A DNA stretch of 64,000 nt from Viscum album (Eukaryota > Streptophyta > Magnoliopsida > Santalales > Viscaceae). A program made the position numbers and the translations under genes. This document shows positions 47,479 through 60,110 of the stretch, piece by piece. Each line of letters begins with the position of its first letter. Positions within the stretch are counted from its first letter, which is position 1. The stretch is from assembly GCA_963277665.1 (NCBI GenBank), contig OY728122.1, positions 1,548,716,868 through 1,548,780,867 on the forward strand. Reading direction: 5' to 3'. Under the pieces are notes generated by a model. That model had not been told where the DNA came from. It saw nothing but the letters and a program-made list of their open reading frames with translations, and did no database searches.

Positions 47479-47931
47479 ATTTTGAAAAGGGAATGGATTT
47501 TTTTTGCTATTTTGATCACGTTCTGGATGGGATGAAGTTTGTTGATGGGTGAAAATGGTATTTGGGACCGAGGTCTATTTTGAATATTTTATGTCATCTA
47601 ATTATTTTGTGTATATTATTTATAGTCTAATATTTAGATACATATAATCAATTAATTACATGGTTTATTATTTTTGTATTATTTAGATCCCCATTTTACA
47701 TTCCAATTGGTTTATATATGATTTCGTGTTTTCTTTATTTTTCTGATATTATTATAATTTGATTATTCCACTATATTGTATCTCTATGTCGGGGGTATTT
47801 CCTACCAACTATATTCATCACATCCCTACTACTAGTAGAAATCTTATGGTGTATTTGGAGGAATTCATGGGGCCACATAACTAACCCTTTTTGGCCCCTT
47901 GATACAATTTTGGATCTGGGGCTGTTATGCA
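47479..47931 (+). repeat. E1 3' LTR, second part
   Basis: Matches the end of the 5' LTR: 'cacgttctggatgggatg' (47518) with 'cattactggatgggatta' (7505), and 'actatattcatcacatccc' (47809) with 'actatattcatctctccca' (7801). The end is placed at 'gttatgca' against 'aaattaca'. Confidence 0.65.
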
Positions 47932-50600
47932 TATTAATTTAATTGTCATATAATATATTAATTTCAATAAATACTACATTAATATTTCCACTTGTAATTA
48001 TTACATGAAGAAAAAAAATTATTTGAGTTTTTTTTAATTGTATATGAATAATAATAATTAATTAATTAATTATCTTTACCATTATTGAATTATTTATTAT
48101 TAAACAACTTTCTTTATTAACTTCATAAAAAATAAAATGTATCAAGTATTTTTAAACATGATATTGTTGAATGTGATTAATTTATGTTTAAAGAAGAATT
48201 AAATAATACTAAAAATATCCTTCTGTCTATTCTAGTCACTTATATGTGTTTATCCAGTCATTATTGATTTTAGGTAAATTTTTAAATGAAACAAACGTCA
48301 TTGAAAATATAGGATAATTAATAGTATTAAATAATTAATGGATAAAATTATAATATACAACAAAAAGATGATAAATCAACAAAATTATTAACAATTATAT
48401 TACACAGTGAACTACTTTAGAATAATAATAAGAGAAATATTATTTACATCTTAAATTATTGGCCTCCCACCTTTTATTTTTATTCAAATAGTATTGACTA
48501 TTTTATTGGTTTACGAAATCCTAATGTATATATTTTTTTAGGTGGTCAATGATTCATCCCTTTAGGGGAACTTGAATTTTATAGAGATAACCCACATTTT
48601 GATCTCTAATATCCCCTTGTATATTATCTAATTGAATTAGTTGTAATATACAATAAAATGTATTATCAAATTTCATGATGATGCCCCATGTATCTCCAAA
48701 ATGTTATGTCAGTTTTTATTCATATAAAAGTGATATAAAAATATAAAAATGAGGTATAATTTTTGTAACTACGGCCAAGGCCTTCAAACCATGTGTTGGT
48801 TTCATCTTTTGGGTGGTATTGAGATATTAAATCCATCTATAACTTTGAAAAATTGCACGATATATAAAAAATAGTAAGTCAGAACATGTAAATTTCAAAT
48901 TCCATTTGGAAATCTTCCTAATGTCACAGAGATTACCTAAAATCACACCAAATCTTCTCTAATAGTTCCCTATAATCATCATTGAATAAAATTACTCAAT
49001 GTGAAAAATATTAATCACCGAAATCATAAACAGTATCATTATAAATGTAATTCAACATTCACATTTTTCATTACCGCCCTTTAAAAATATTATGTGATAT
49101 GGGACACCATGACATGTTTTCCAAATCATTCTAACTCGATCATCAAATATTCATAATCCAATCCATTGTCCTAGGACATTGAATATGGTTTACGTACAAA
49201 ATCTTTTAATACCATCAAAACATGTCATAGTTTTTTGTGAACATTGATCTGTTTTCATCTATATACAATCTTCATTCCATGAAAATGAAAATATATCAAG
49301 CTCCCTCCCTATATTTCAAATTTTCATGATTCTATATAATATAGATTTTAAATAATAACCCAATAGAATCTATGTTTTTCTTTATCCCATTTCGAAAAAA
49401 CATGTTTTTATTGGATAACATCTAAAAAATAATATTCCATCATTTAGTTTTTTTTAATTTTTTATGAAATGACCATGATGTTTTTATGAGCCACCACATC
49501 ACGGTGTTATTTTATTTTTTTCACATAATTTCAATTTCTCAAAATTAGTTCTTTTTTTAACTACATTAAAATCATAGAAACATTATGATTTTAGAAGGAA
49601 TATATAATATTCATAATAAAAATGATATTGTAATTTATATATGAAAATAATATATTTTATTTCATTACACATAATATTTTTCATATCCTTATCTAAAAGC
49701 ATCATAAGAATAATTTAAAAAATATATCATTAGCAAAGAAAACTCATCATTAATTTACTCTTATAAGAAATTAGTAATAAAAAATATTTAATTTCTAATA
49801 CACATCATCATATATAATAAACCATGTTCCAATTATTAACTTCAATTTCCAGTCTCTCTTTCCCTCTAATATCATATCATAAATTTAACATAAATATTCT
49901 TTCCCACTTTTTTATCGACCATTACAGAAAGAATTTTCTCTCCCCATTTATGGTCTCTAACATAGTGTATCTCTCATTCTGATGTATTTTCAATATATAT
50001 ATACTCTTTAAATATATATATGTAACTACATAATAAATTAAAAGAATAATAAAAATAGGAGATTAGAAAAAAAACATGAGGTGGAGGGATATAATATAAT
50101 GGTGTAAAAATATAGAAGTATCCATGATGATAATTATTTAATCAAGTAAAATACATAAATTTAAATAAAAAGTAATTGAAAAACCATTACCTACATTTAT
50201 ATAATAATCTATCAAGTGTTCATTATTCATCTTTCAATTTTCAATGAATTCACAATTAAATAATTCTAGTGTAGTGAATCATGTTTTATACATTTTTATA
50301 ATTATTTTAATTTTGATATTATTACCTTCTTATAAAAGATTTAGAAAACATAAACCAACAGTGATGAATATTATTATGGACCAATAACACATATTTGAAA
50401 AAACAATAGACACATTTAACACTTAAAAAATACTTTCCTTCCTTTTTCATAAATCAGAAAATCAAATTATCAAATCTATATAAAATGAAATCTAGTAAAA
50501 TTGATAAACAATTTAAGTAAGAGGTAAAAAATACACATTTAATGTTCATTACACCTGTTAGAACTCACCCTTTCAAGATATGTCTCATGTTTTTTTACAG
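47932..50600. other. AT-rich DNA without a recognisable feature
   Basis: Simple AT-rich sequence with a short TAAT repeat near 48050-48075 and AT-dinucleotide runs near 49993-50027. Both strands were read and no domain or RNA gene was found. It is presumably part of whatever E1 inserted into. Confidence 0.4.
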
Positions 50601-52900
50601 GAACTATATTTCAATTTTTTTATCATACTATAGTTGAGTTTTCAGTTTGGATTGTTTCATTTGATTTTGGATAATTATGGAATCCCATGTTTTAGTTCAT
50701 GTTTGGTACATGATTAGGGAGATCCATATGGTTTTCCCTTAGAATCCATGAACCACAATTTGGAAATAGAAGGAGTTTCATAGTTTGAGTAAATGGTGTG
50801 GCCACTCTCCCCAAATCATTCTCACTAAAATATAGGGGGATATTAATTTTTAACACATAGTTTTTCAAATGATTCACCCACCATGGAGTTAATGCTATCC
50901 CCATAAATATGGGGTCATTGTTACTGTGTGAGGGTTGAAAAACTATTTTAAAATACCAGGAAAGTGTGACTTTTTGATATTAAACCATCGTAAACATTTA
51001 TAAAATTTCTTGAACCCTAAGTAATTATCTATAATCAACATTTTTTGAACTAAAACAAATTATCATGGTCTAGGAGTTATCCATGAGGATTCATAGGCTC
51101 CTAGATCCACTTATGGTGTGAAATGATGATCTAGTGGAATGAATAAACCTCTCTTCTAGTATGTGATCTATTTTTTAGGTTTCTCACTCTACAATAATTC
51201 ATACCATTTTTATAGGGATTATTTTTTCCATTAGTAGTAGTTTTAGATATAGGTTTTAATAAATATCGTTTCATTTCATTTAGGCCATAAATTTTTATCC
51301 TAGATCTCTTCTTATGTTGTGAATTCAACCATTCCATATATAATTAAGTGTTATGAATTGGGACGAATTATCTACAATCTTATGGTGGTATGTTTAAATT
51401 TAAATTCCATTATTCGTGAATATGATTATTTGAATGTAATTGTTCCATTTTGTTTACACATTGTTCAACTGAATTTAATGTTGAAATAAAAAATTGATTC
51501 ATATTTGTTATGATACCCTTCATGGATCCCGTGGGACCCGTTGTCTAATTTTCACAAAAAATGTGGGACTCCCATTGGGTGTTCCAATACACATGAAATG
51601 TTGACTTATGAACCATGAAAAAGGGAATAATGGGGTAATGAAATTATAATAAATACTCATTGCATGGGGGATATTGAGATTCAAAGGGACTATTTTCATT
51701 ACATTGAGGTGTTAATGTGAAGGAAAATAAATGATATAAATGTGTTAATTGAAAATTTTTCATTTTATTCCATGTGAATAATGTAAAGAACCATTTTTAT
51801 GATTTGATAAATCTAATGGTTTTTCATGATGTGAATGATTCATATGAATGTTATAGATGTTGAAAAATCATAGGTATTTGATATATATGATAACACAGAA
51901 TGATTGAATAATGTGTTACGGTTCATGGATATATTCTGTAGGTACCCATGGGGTTATAGACTATTGATACAAGATATCAACAATTACATTTGAACAATTA
52001 AGTACATGATATGGATGAGTGCTCCAAATACCCACTTTGTTATAGACTGATTCTCTAGGTACCTATGATATTTTCATTTTACTGGTGTTCCATGTTCCTA
52101 AGATATTTTTACATGGACTAATGCTCCATTGTACCAGATATAAAATTGGAATTATATGAATAACGAAATTCCATGACGTATGGAATTGTGATTTCCCTAG
52201 GCTATGTGTTTTATTCTCTAACACATTCCAATTAATGTATGAGGTGGTCGATTAATGTGTAATAAATGTGTTTCCAGTTTACATGCCTTTTGATATTTAT
52301 ACATAAAAACACTGTATACACTGTTATAGGCTAGTTATTTCTTTACATGTCATTGGTGGTGTCTTACTGAGTAAATTTCATTTCATACATAGTATTCCTG
52401 ATATATACACAAATGTAAATGATGTTTATAGGATAAGATGTGGGAAAGATCCATATATTAGACGGATGAATTGGGAATTGAGATAGAGAATTAATGCTGA
52501 ATATGGACCTGATATAAGGACCATCATCTAAGATGTTTGTGTATCTTTATTTTGGGGTTTCAATTGAAACTTTACACTTTTATGGAATAATATATTTACT
52601 ACTCATTGGTTTTCCCTATTTTGGATTAATCAATGTATATTGGTTCCTATTTTTTTATATTGGATATTTTTTATTATCATTTTTTTATATTATCTTCAGA
52701 TATTTTTTCCCTTTTATAAAATTGGTATAGTATCTCCACATTACATATTAGATGCTCTCTACTATTCGAAAGCCTCTAGCATATGGGTAGGAGTAATTGA
52801 GGTCATATAACAAACTAGCATGGGGAACTGGATTGTCGTGGGCCGTGTACTTGAGCTAGTTCATGGGAGTAACATACCCATGTTCAAGGTTAATACCTAG
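50601..52900 (+). repeat. Element D: E1-like LTR relic
   Basis: The stretch 'ttggtatagtatctccac' (52723) and the following 'tctagcatatgggtagg' resemble the LTR end of E1 ('gggtatagtatcaccac' and 'ttctagtgggtatcc', 7786-7835). Around 51940-52135 there are repeat-like phrases ('taggtacccatgg', 'taggtacctatg', 'gtgctccaa', 'atgctccat'). The position fits a 5' LTR before the gag relic that follows. Both ends are approximate. Confidence 0.4.
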
Positions 52901-53399
52901 TACCCATGGTGGGTATGTGGTTCATGATGTTTATTTTTATAGTTTAATATTATTTTACATTGAGAGGCAAACATAATGTGTGATTTTATTATTTATGGAG
53001 ATTTTCATCATGGAATAGTATGTCACAAGAGTTGAGTTTTCATATATCATTCTGGTAAAAAATGATATTATGTTACCTTCATATTATTACTAACACATAA
53101 AAAATAATGGTATTTCTGTGATATGTGGAATGAAAATTATTTTATGGGTTATAGAAATTGAAAGTAAATGCAGCTTAATGATGATTTAATAATGATTAAA
53201 AGATGATAAATGCGGTAATATAAATGGTTAACATGGTTTGTCTAGTGGGAAGCTTATGAATATGATTATTTTTTACTCGTTATTTTCCACAACCTATCTA
53301 AGGGAATGTTGTGAGTTTTTTATAGTTCCTTTGTTTTGGTCATGGGGTAGTGTAGGAATTATGACTTGTTATAACATTATTTGAATCCATAATATGTAA

Positions 53400-54590
53400 A
53401 TTTATTAAGGGTATGTTATTTTTCATAGTACATGTTCTTGTAATTATGGATACATTATCCCATAATGACATTTTTTTAATGGACAATAGGAGGAAATTGT
53501 TGGAAATTATCTTCTAACAATGGGAAGAAATATAAGATAGTTGTGGTTGGAGATCTAAAAGTGAAGATCCATAAGAACATTTCTATCTTTATGCAGTTTA
53601 TGGAAAGTGACTCAGGGTATGATTTGTATATTATGTTTGATTTGATAAGGGAGTTTCTATTACATCACCCTTCGACATTCATTATATAGGGTGGACTAGG
53701 GGAATTCGATTTTTTTATTTTGTCTGTCTAGAAAAATCATAATATTTTGGTACTCTTATTGGGAAAAGATTAATTTTGGATAATTATTTATTGTGAGTAT
53801 CCAAGAATCACTAGTTAGATATACATGATCAGGATGGGAATTTGTAGGGCATGGTATGAAAGCACTTCATAGAGAACTGGTTAGTGAAATTTAACCCATA
53901 CATACTAAATTGGAGATGGAATAATAGTTTATTATGATAACATAGTGGAGTATTTATGTGATGGAAAATTCTAGTCACATCAATAATTCATAGCACTTTG
54001 TTCCACCATTGTTAGGAAATGATGAAACTATGGAAAACATTTTCTAGATGGACTCAAATGTGATATTATGCACTAGGATAATTTTTTTTGATGAAGTTTC
54101 ATGATGTAGTGAATCATGATGTCATTTCAGAATGTAACCTAAAGAATAATTCTAGTAGAGGGATAGTGGTTTCTACTAGATGAATAGGAATAATATCATC
54201 CAGGTGTAAAAAGAATCACTATGATAATTTTTACCAAATTAGTTTAAATTAGTGTATCCGAGGGGAAGGATAAATTACTCAATATAATACTCGAGTTGTT
54301 TTCCATCATCATGGTATCCCAGTTCACTTCAACAACAATTTCCCCCAACCAACATTAGAGTGTTGAGTATGTAGAAATATGGGCATCTACAATGGTTCTA
54401 CAGAATCTCATGATAGATGTGTATTTCGTGATGATATAAACACACCCCGAATTTGGGAAGGGGTATCATATAGAAAACCATTCTAGTCGTTTGAGTACTA
54501 CCTTCTATGTTGGTCTAGTTAATAGATGTTGTATTGAGGAAAATAGAACTTGTAACAATAGGGTAGTGTAGCTCTAGGGATATAGACTAT
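53400..54590 (+). pseudogene. Element D gag relic
   Basis: At about 53990-54110 a reading resembles the gag stretch 'fvP-l...d...me-iF--GLk-di', with VPPLLGNDETMENIF then MDSNVILC after one stop. Around 54362-54400 a knuckle-like pattern occurs, 'tgttgagtatgtagaaatatggg', read as C-stop-V-C-R-N-M-G. It is the same type of gag as E1 rather than B. Badly decayed. Confidence 0.4.
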
Positions 54591-55058
54591 AACATAAGAA
54601 GTAGGTATGGGTTAGTTTTTTTGTTTTTTATCCTACACTAGTGGATATTTGGGTTGGGCCAACTTCAGTTACTTGTTGTATTCTTATTAATTTTATTCAC
54701 TAAATTTCATTTTTAGATACTATAGCCTACCATTATTTTATATATATTCATTTTTTGAGTAGTTTTGGTATGACTGTGTAGTTTGTGAGTGGGAAAATGA
54801 GGTTCAAAACACCATTGGGTGTATGATCAAAGAAAATATATCTATTTAAAGGTTTTTCCATCAAGGATTATGAGTACTGTTTCTTTTTGGATCAGTATGT
54901 ACCTCATATCTTATATTTGGAAATTATTTTTCTGTATGCACTAGTTGTTGTCATACTGATCCACCATTTATTATTATCATAGGAGGGTGACCATTACATA
55001 TCATGGGGGTAACAATTATGTTCCTCATGGAGAATGGGATATCCAAAAAGGACATGTA
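54591..55058 (+). pseudogene. Element D start-of-pol fragment, cut by F
   Basis: By position this is the protease region, but no catalytic motif is readable. It ends abruptly at the LTR of element F, so the rest of D must lie beyond the window if it survives. Confidence 0.3.
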
Positions 55059-55814
55059 TGTCACAACACGTCCTCGGGGCCCGTGCCATTACTACCCTAA
55101 ACTCCCCTTCTATAGGCCATGGGCTGGTGAGTAGAACCAAAGGCGTAATCCTGATTAATAGGAAAAGAATTTCCTTTTATCTTGTAACACAGACACAGTC
55201 TAAAAACAATCAGTAGAGGAAAAAAGTACTATAATAGAAAAGTAAGGTGTATTGAAAGTATGTGGGCCAGTATACAAACCCAACTAAACAACGATTACAA
55301 GTACAAGTAAAAAAGGAAAAGAGTTCCTGAATCGTCCGCATCGGAATCCAACCTGAAGGGTAGGTACAGAACTCAAACAACTCGTCCATGTGGTATGTCC
55401 CATCTTTTCCAGCTCCGAGTAGCCTTCGTCCATCACCCTCAGCCTCGATCACTGCTATCCGTTGTCTGCACATTACACAACAAGGTGTGGGTGAATCCCA
55501 TGCAGGGGTTAGTATAACAATACTTAGTAGGGGACCCTGAGACCCCCGAAGGTCTACCAGAATCCACAAAGGATAAACCAAAGTAGAAAGATATGATCAC
55601 GAATTATCAACTAACCCTACTTAGGTATATTCCCATACATATATCTAAGTTACTAGTCATAGTCCGGCTCTAACTCTCGAGCCCAAAAACAACCCAGTCC
55701 ACAAAGGAAATAATGTCAATCACATCGATGATAATTATTGAAATAAAATACTCATCTCACATAGGTATACAACATTTTAGGAGTGATACACATGATCAGA
55801 TGTAGTCACTGATT

Positions 55815-56060
55815 CATCTATGCTATCAGACCCACACAGGATAGAGGACCAGCTAAACAATTAGACCCACACAGGATATAGGACCAACTATTCTGTCGGA
55901 CCCACACAAGATATTGGTACAAAATACAGAACTTTTAGACCCATGGAGGATCCTGATATAGTAGTCATCACAATTTTAACCACATAGTATTCCAGTACAC
56001 TATTCATCGCGGTCGAACCCACGTAGGATTCAAGTACATCAATCACCGCAGCCAGATCTA
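55815..56060 (-). repeat. Tandem repeat in F 3' LTR
   Basis: Units on the plus strand resemble 'tc(a/g)gacccacacaggata..gg(a)cca' and 'gtcgaacccacgtaggattc'. They occur near 55827, 55863, 55896, 55937 and 56013, about 33-75 bases apart. The matching array in the other LTR is at 63705-63925. Confidence 0.65.
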
Positions 56061-56399
56061 GGGTTTCGGCACACTGCACGCTCGATTGCAAGAGGGTCCA
56101 CTCCTCCAGTCATGTGTCGATACATAAAATATCACAATGTCCTAATTTGAGGTGTCATGTAGTTTCCTCTCATCATAAAGAAACAAATGCAACAGACGGT
56201 GCGTCAATTAGACACCCGATCTGAGAGTAATTGACATTTCCATTCCAGCAGCCTGGTTGGATTTACGCTCGATCAAAACCCGACCATTTTTCAAAATTTT
56301 CCAAAACTAAGATAGATTATCACAAAAGGTCTTCCTTTTCTCAAGGTTCCTAGTGTTGTAGATGGTGTGTTGACCGAACGTGCGGTGTAGGAGTTATTC

Positions 56400-57080
56400 T
56401 AATTTAAGCGAAGACGGGCACAACCCGGCAGGGGGGTCAGCTCGGTCCGGTGGGGCGCAACCTACCTAGGGACCTGGTCCATGGTGAGGGCAGGTCCGGT
56501 TCGCCCGGTGGCGCCAAGCAGCGCACGTGGCCCGCATTGTGGGACACAGTTCTCCCCACGTGGCGTCTGCGGGTGCCACGGTCCTCCATCCTGGCCAACA
56601 AGTGGCTGACCGGTTCGCCCAGCCAAGAGGCCCGCAAATGTAGGTCGCGGTCTCCTCCATGCGGTGCCTGCGGGCGTCGCGGATCTCCAGCCCGACCGGA
56701 AGGTGGATGGCCAGTTCGGTACGACTCAGCACCCGGTGGACACGGGCCGCGTCCTCCACCTCCACGCAGCACCTGCGGGAGGTACGATTCATCCAGCGGG
56801 CCGGCTGGCCGGTCGGGCGGTCTGGGCGGCCCGATTGGCTGCCGGACCCTCCACTCGGCCGGCGTTTGGCCGACAGACTCTCCATACGGCTGCCACTACC
56901 TCCAGTCATCAGCGTCTCTTCTTTCTGTCATGGCCCGCATGGTTGCGGCCCCCTTCCTTCGGCGCGGGGTGACGACACTGTTCCCTAGCGGCTCTTCCTC
57001 CATCGTCAACACAGAAAAGGTTCAACGGAGGGACATCGGTCTATGTTTGTTCATCTTGCCCCCCACACCCCCACGTTAGG
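56400..57080. other. GC-rich block inside the F LTR
   Basis: The composition changes sharply from AT-rich to strongly GC-rich with many CpG, then back. Because stop codons are rare in such sequence, long frames exist on both strands (209 codons from 56450 plus; 147 and 111 codons minus). None shows a known motif and they overlap one another, so none is called as a gene. Partial internal repetition is visible ('gtctgcgggtgccacggtc' about 56564, 'gtgcctgcgggcgtcgcgg' about 56663). It lies downstream of a TATA-like motif on the element's own strand, so it would form the transcribed leader. Confidence 0.6.
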
Positions 57081-58106
57081 TGATAAAAATAGGGCAACGA
57101 CGATCCAAAGCATTCATCGAATAAAAGAAGGTATAATTTATTCATTTAAAAATAAAAAATCCCCCTAACTCGCAACCGTTGATCACTTGACGGTGTTGTG
57201 GGAAGATGATGTCGTTCCATTGATGTCAGAAGAGGATGAGAGGTACTCATCATTGGCGGATGAGGCGTTTGAAGGTGATGATGTTGAAAATGACGTTAGA
57301 ATTCCTTGTGGGTGTCCCTTCCATTTCATTTCCTTGGTTTAAGAAGGAAGAATACATCGCTGATTTTTTGTGGAAGTAGTGTTCTTCACATTCTTCGCAG
57401 AGAGGATTAGGTTCTCCAAAGGTTTTCCAGGATCCACCAAAAATAATTCTCAACCAAAATAATAGTGGATGTCTCTATAATTTTTATGGAACCACAACAC
57501 ATAATTTGCGCTTAATTCAATGAGGGAACTCATTTAATTAAATGGGGTGGAAAGGATTGAAAAAGATTTTAATTAAATTGAATTAATTCTCTTCCTTAAT
57601 GGTGGTGGGTTAGCAAGAATTAAACCATGGGTGTTTAAAGGTTCCACCACTTATGGAGAGTTACAAGGGTTAATTCTCATCTGGGTTCCACCAAAAATAT
57701 CCTCCCAAGAGAGGTTAGGGTGTGGTGAGCTCCACTACTAACCTCCACATGGAGGTTTTAACCTCCAATGAAATAAAAAAATGTCTCTCACATGTTTTTA
57801 TTTAATGTATTTAGAAACCCAAAAAAATTAACTTACACTCTCGATAAAACGCAACAACGGTGATAGTCTCCTTAATCAAATACCGGCATTGCGAGTTCAT
57901 TGAGGTCCTTAGATTTCAATATTGAGAACCGATTCAAAAGATATAAAATCCCGCACGTACGTTTACTGAGTGTCCCAGAACAAATGTTCTGAAATTGATT
58001 CCAAGCACACCGGGGCACGAAATCAGGGGCCTTCATGAAATGCGGGCTCGTAAAATTACCATGCATTTATGAAAAAAATTTACGTATGATTTTCCAGGTC
58101 TTTACA

Positions 58107-58119
58107 TTATCCCCAACTT
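58107..58119 (-). other. Element F polypurine tract
   Basis: On the minus strand 'aagttggggataa' immediately precedes the LTR start TGTAAAG. Confidence 0.65.
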
Positions 58120-58149
58120 AGTGATTTATGTCCTCGTAAGCTACAACAC

Positions 58150-58560
58150 ACACTAAGAAAACTAATGAGGGTACTGAGAATTAATCTGAGCCTCCCGCTC
58201 CCATGTGCTCTCCAAGAGGTTCTTGTGCTGCCAGTGAATGTGCTCTAGAGGAATCAACCATCCAGGTAGTACCCACTCATGTCGATCCTCAATCTCCACT
58301 AGAACCTCCATGAATGTCGCCCTGTCATCGATGTCCATCTCCCTGTGGTTGATAATGTAGGACGGTGATGCCCGCATCACCTCAACTGTGATACGTGGAA
58401 GATGTCGTGCACCTGGTGAAACTGAGGTGGTAGAGCCAGGCAATAAGCAACCTTTCCTACTCTTCTGAGGACCTGAAAAGGTCCAATGAATCACGGAGAT
58501 AACTTTCCTCCTTAGAAAAATATTCGTAGACCTCTTCAAAGTGAGACCTGTAGGAAGGGG
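58150..58560 (-). pseudogene. pol: Element F integrase tail with chromodomain
   Basis: One frame (about 58500-58380) gives VAYCLALPPQFHQVHD, the conserved stretch before chromovirus chromodomains. The adjacent frame (58162-58539) gives the chromodomain itself: MEVLVEIEDRHEWVLPGWLI, PLEHIHWQHKNLLESTWERE and a final YPH. The Glu-Asp-His, Trp-Gln and Glu-Ser-Thr-Trp positions fit the Tekay/Del type. A frameshift separates the two parts. Confidence 0.75.
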
Positions 58561-59460
58561 TGGTCTCCATCCTTAAACTCTAGTGGTCTCCGTCTCCTAT
58601 TAGCTTAGGACTTCTGTCTACTCTATGAAGTCTTCATCTGCACCTAGATGATCTGCACCTTCTCCATCATAGCCTGTAGCATCTCTAGTTCAACAAGTAC
58701 TGACTCCCCTAGGTCTGTACTGCAAAGTGGTGATCTAAAAGGTCGGTCGTACATTGCCTCATAAGGTTCCATCCCGATGGTGGAGTGGTAGTTGTTGTTT
58801 TACGCAAACTCCACCAAGGGTAAGTGATCCTCCCATCTGCGACCAAAGTCACGGATGCATGCAAGGAGCATGTACTCGAGAGTCAGAATGGTCCTTTCAT
58901 TCTGACCATCCGTTTGATGATGGAAGGTGGTTATCAAGTGAAGTTGTGTCCCAAAAGCCTCCTGTAACCCCTTCCATAATGAGGAAGTGAAAAAAGAATC
59001 TTGAATGGAGACAATCATCTATGCCACACGATGAAGTCGTACAATCTCATGTACGTAGAGGCATCCCAAGATCTCTACTGAGCCCTACACTCTGATCGGT
59101 AGAAAGTGGGCCGATGTAGTGTGTCGGTCAACAATCACCCAGATAGAGTCGTGTCCTATGGATGTATGTGGAAGTCCCATCACGAAATACATGGATATCC
59201 CATCCCACATCCACTCTGGGACCTCCAAGGTATGAACCAAGCCTATTGGAACTTGTTGCTCTGCCTTCACTTGCTGAAAGGTGAGGCATCACGAGAAAAA
59301 CTCTACTACTGCCTTCTTCATACCCAGCCACCAGTGCTGTCATCTGAGGTGCTGATACATATTCACCACTCCTGGATGTGCCTCTAGAGGGGAAGTGTGG
59401 AAATCCCTCAACACCTCCTCCTGTAGTGCAACTGGTACCGTGGCTCATCCTCTGAAGAAA
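58561..59460 (-). pseudogene. pol: Element F integrase
   Basis: The zinc-binding part near 59440-59280 reads HTSPLEAHPGVVNMYQH, then WWLGMKKAVVEF. The core is in two frames: 59270-59085 (VPEWMWDGISMYFVMGLP, then DSIWVIVDRHTTSAHFLPI) and 59018-58800 (FFTSSLWKGLQEAFGT, HHQTDGQNERTILTLEYML and HLPLVEFA). Order and spacing are normal. Shifts and the Asp-to-Tyr type change in 'MYFVMG' (usually MDFV) suggest it is inactive. Confidence 0.85.
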
Positions 59461-60110
59461 ATGGCATGCTCCCCACCTTCAGAAAACCCATCATGTTCAT
59501 GTCCAAAGGATATCTGAGAATGTCGCATCTCACAGTCATTGTCCCCATGTTTTGCCTCTCTGACTTTCTGATGAAGTGGATAAATGACTATTAGAGACTG
59601 TAGAAATGCTTCTCTATCTCTATCCACAAAAGCTATCTATAACACGACTAGATGCTCTATCACATCTCCTAGAAGATGATTTTCTGATCTTAAGATAAGA
59701 GAATTTGCTATTGATTCCCCTTCCCAGGTGTATAGAATATCTTGAAATCATAGTCCTAGAGGAACTCAAGCCATCACCATTGTATCAGGTTCATGTCCTT
59801 CTGCGAGAAGATGTACCTAAGACTCTGGTGGTCAGAGTAGATTGTAAACCGCTCACCCATCAGATAGTGCTACCACATCTTCAAGGTGAATAACACTGCT
59901 GCTAACTCCAGGTCATGGGTACAGTAGTTCTCCTCATACTGTCTCAACTATCGTGAACCATACGTGATAATTTCTCTCTCTTGCATCAAGACACACCCGA
60001 GTTTGCTACCTGATGAAATGCAGTAAACTATGTACTTTACACCCTCCTCTAGTAGCCTCAAGATGGGTGCACTATTAAATCTCTTACTCGGATCCTGAAA
60101 GCTCTACTGG
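59461..60110 (-). pseudogene. pol: Element F RNase H relic
   Basis: Between RT and integrase, minus-strand pieces of RNase H are readable, for example around 59990-59830 ('YASRQL'-like and 'THDLELAAVLFTLKMW'-like). The region up to 59630 holds the linker. No long frame is open. The placement rests mainly on order within pol. Confidence 0.5.

Larger units (their letters stand above)
5637..47931 (+). mobile_element. E1: outermost Ty3/gypsy chromovirus, interrupted by elements A, B and C
   Basis: A decayed chromovirus assembled from four pieces: 5637-8655, 19444-20404, 30743-35947 and about 47479-47931. Together they total about 9.6 kb. The pieces run in the expected order: 5' LTR, an exact initiator-Met primer site, gag, RT, RNase H, integrase, chromodomain-like tail, polypurine tract, 3' LTR. 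The gaps are three complete LTR elements. Joining is supported by LTR homology (for example 'aaaggtagggagtc' near 6550 and 35036) and by the AGCTC duplication around element B. Outer ends come from LTR alignment and are good to some tens of bases on the left. No convincing target duplication for E1 itself was found. Every coding domain has stops, so it is inactive. Confidence 0.75.
55059..58106 (-). repeat. Element F 3' LTR (complete, 3048 bp)
   Basis: On the minus strand it starts TGTAAAGACC (58106 downwards) after a polypurine tract and ends GTTGTGACA at 55059. It contains a tandem repeat at 55815-56060, a GC-rich block at 56400-57080 and a TATA-like 'ctatttttatcacc' on the minus strand near 57080-57095. 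Small frames at 55034, 55210 and 55888 are not conserved in the right copy as a gene and are left out. Confidence 0.8.

Noticed and set aside
52533..52730. 65-codon hydrophobic frame in the D LTR
   Set aside because: Same kind of AT-rich, membrane-like chance frame. It is not matched by a conserved reading in E1.
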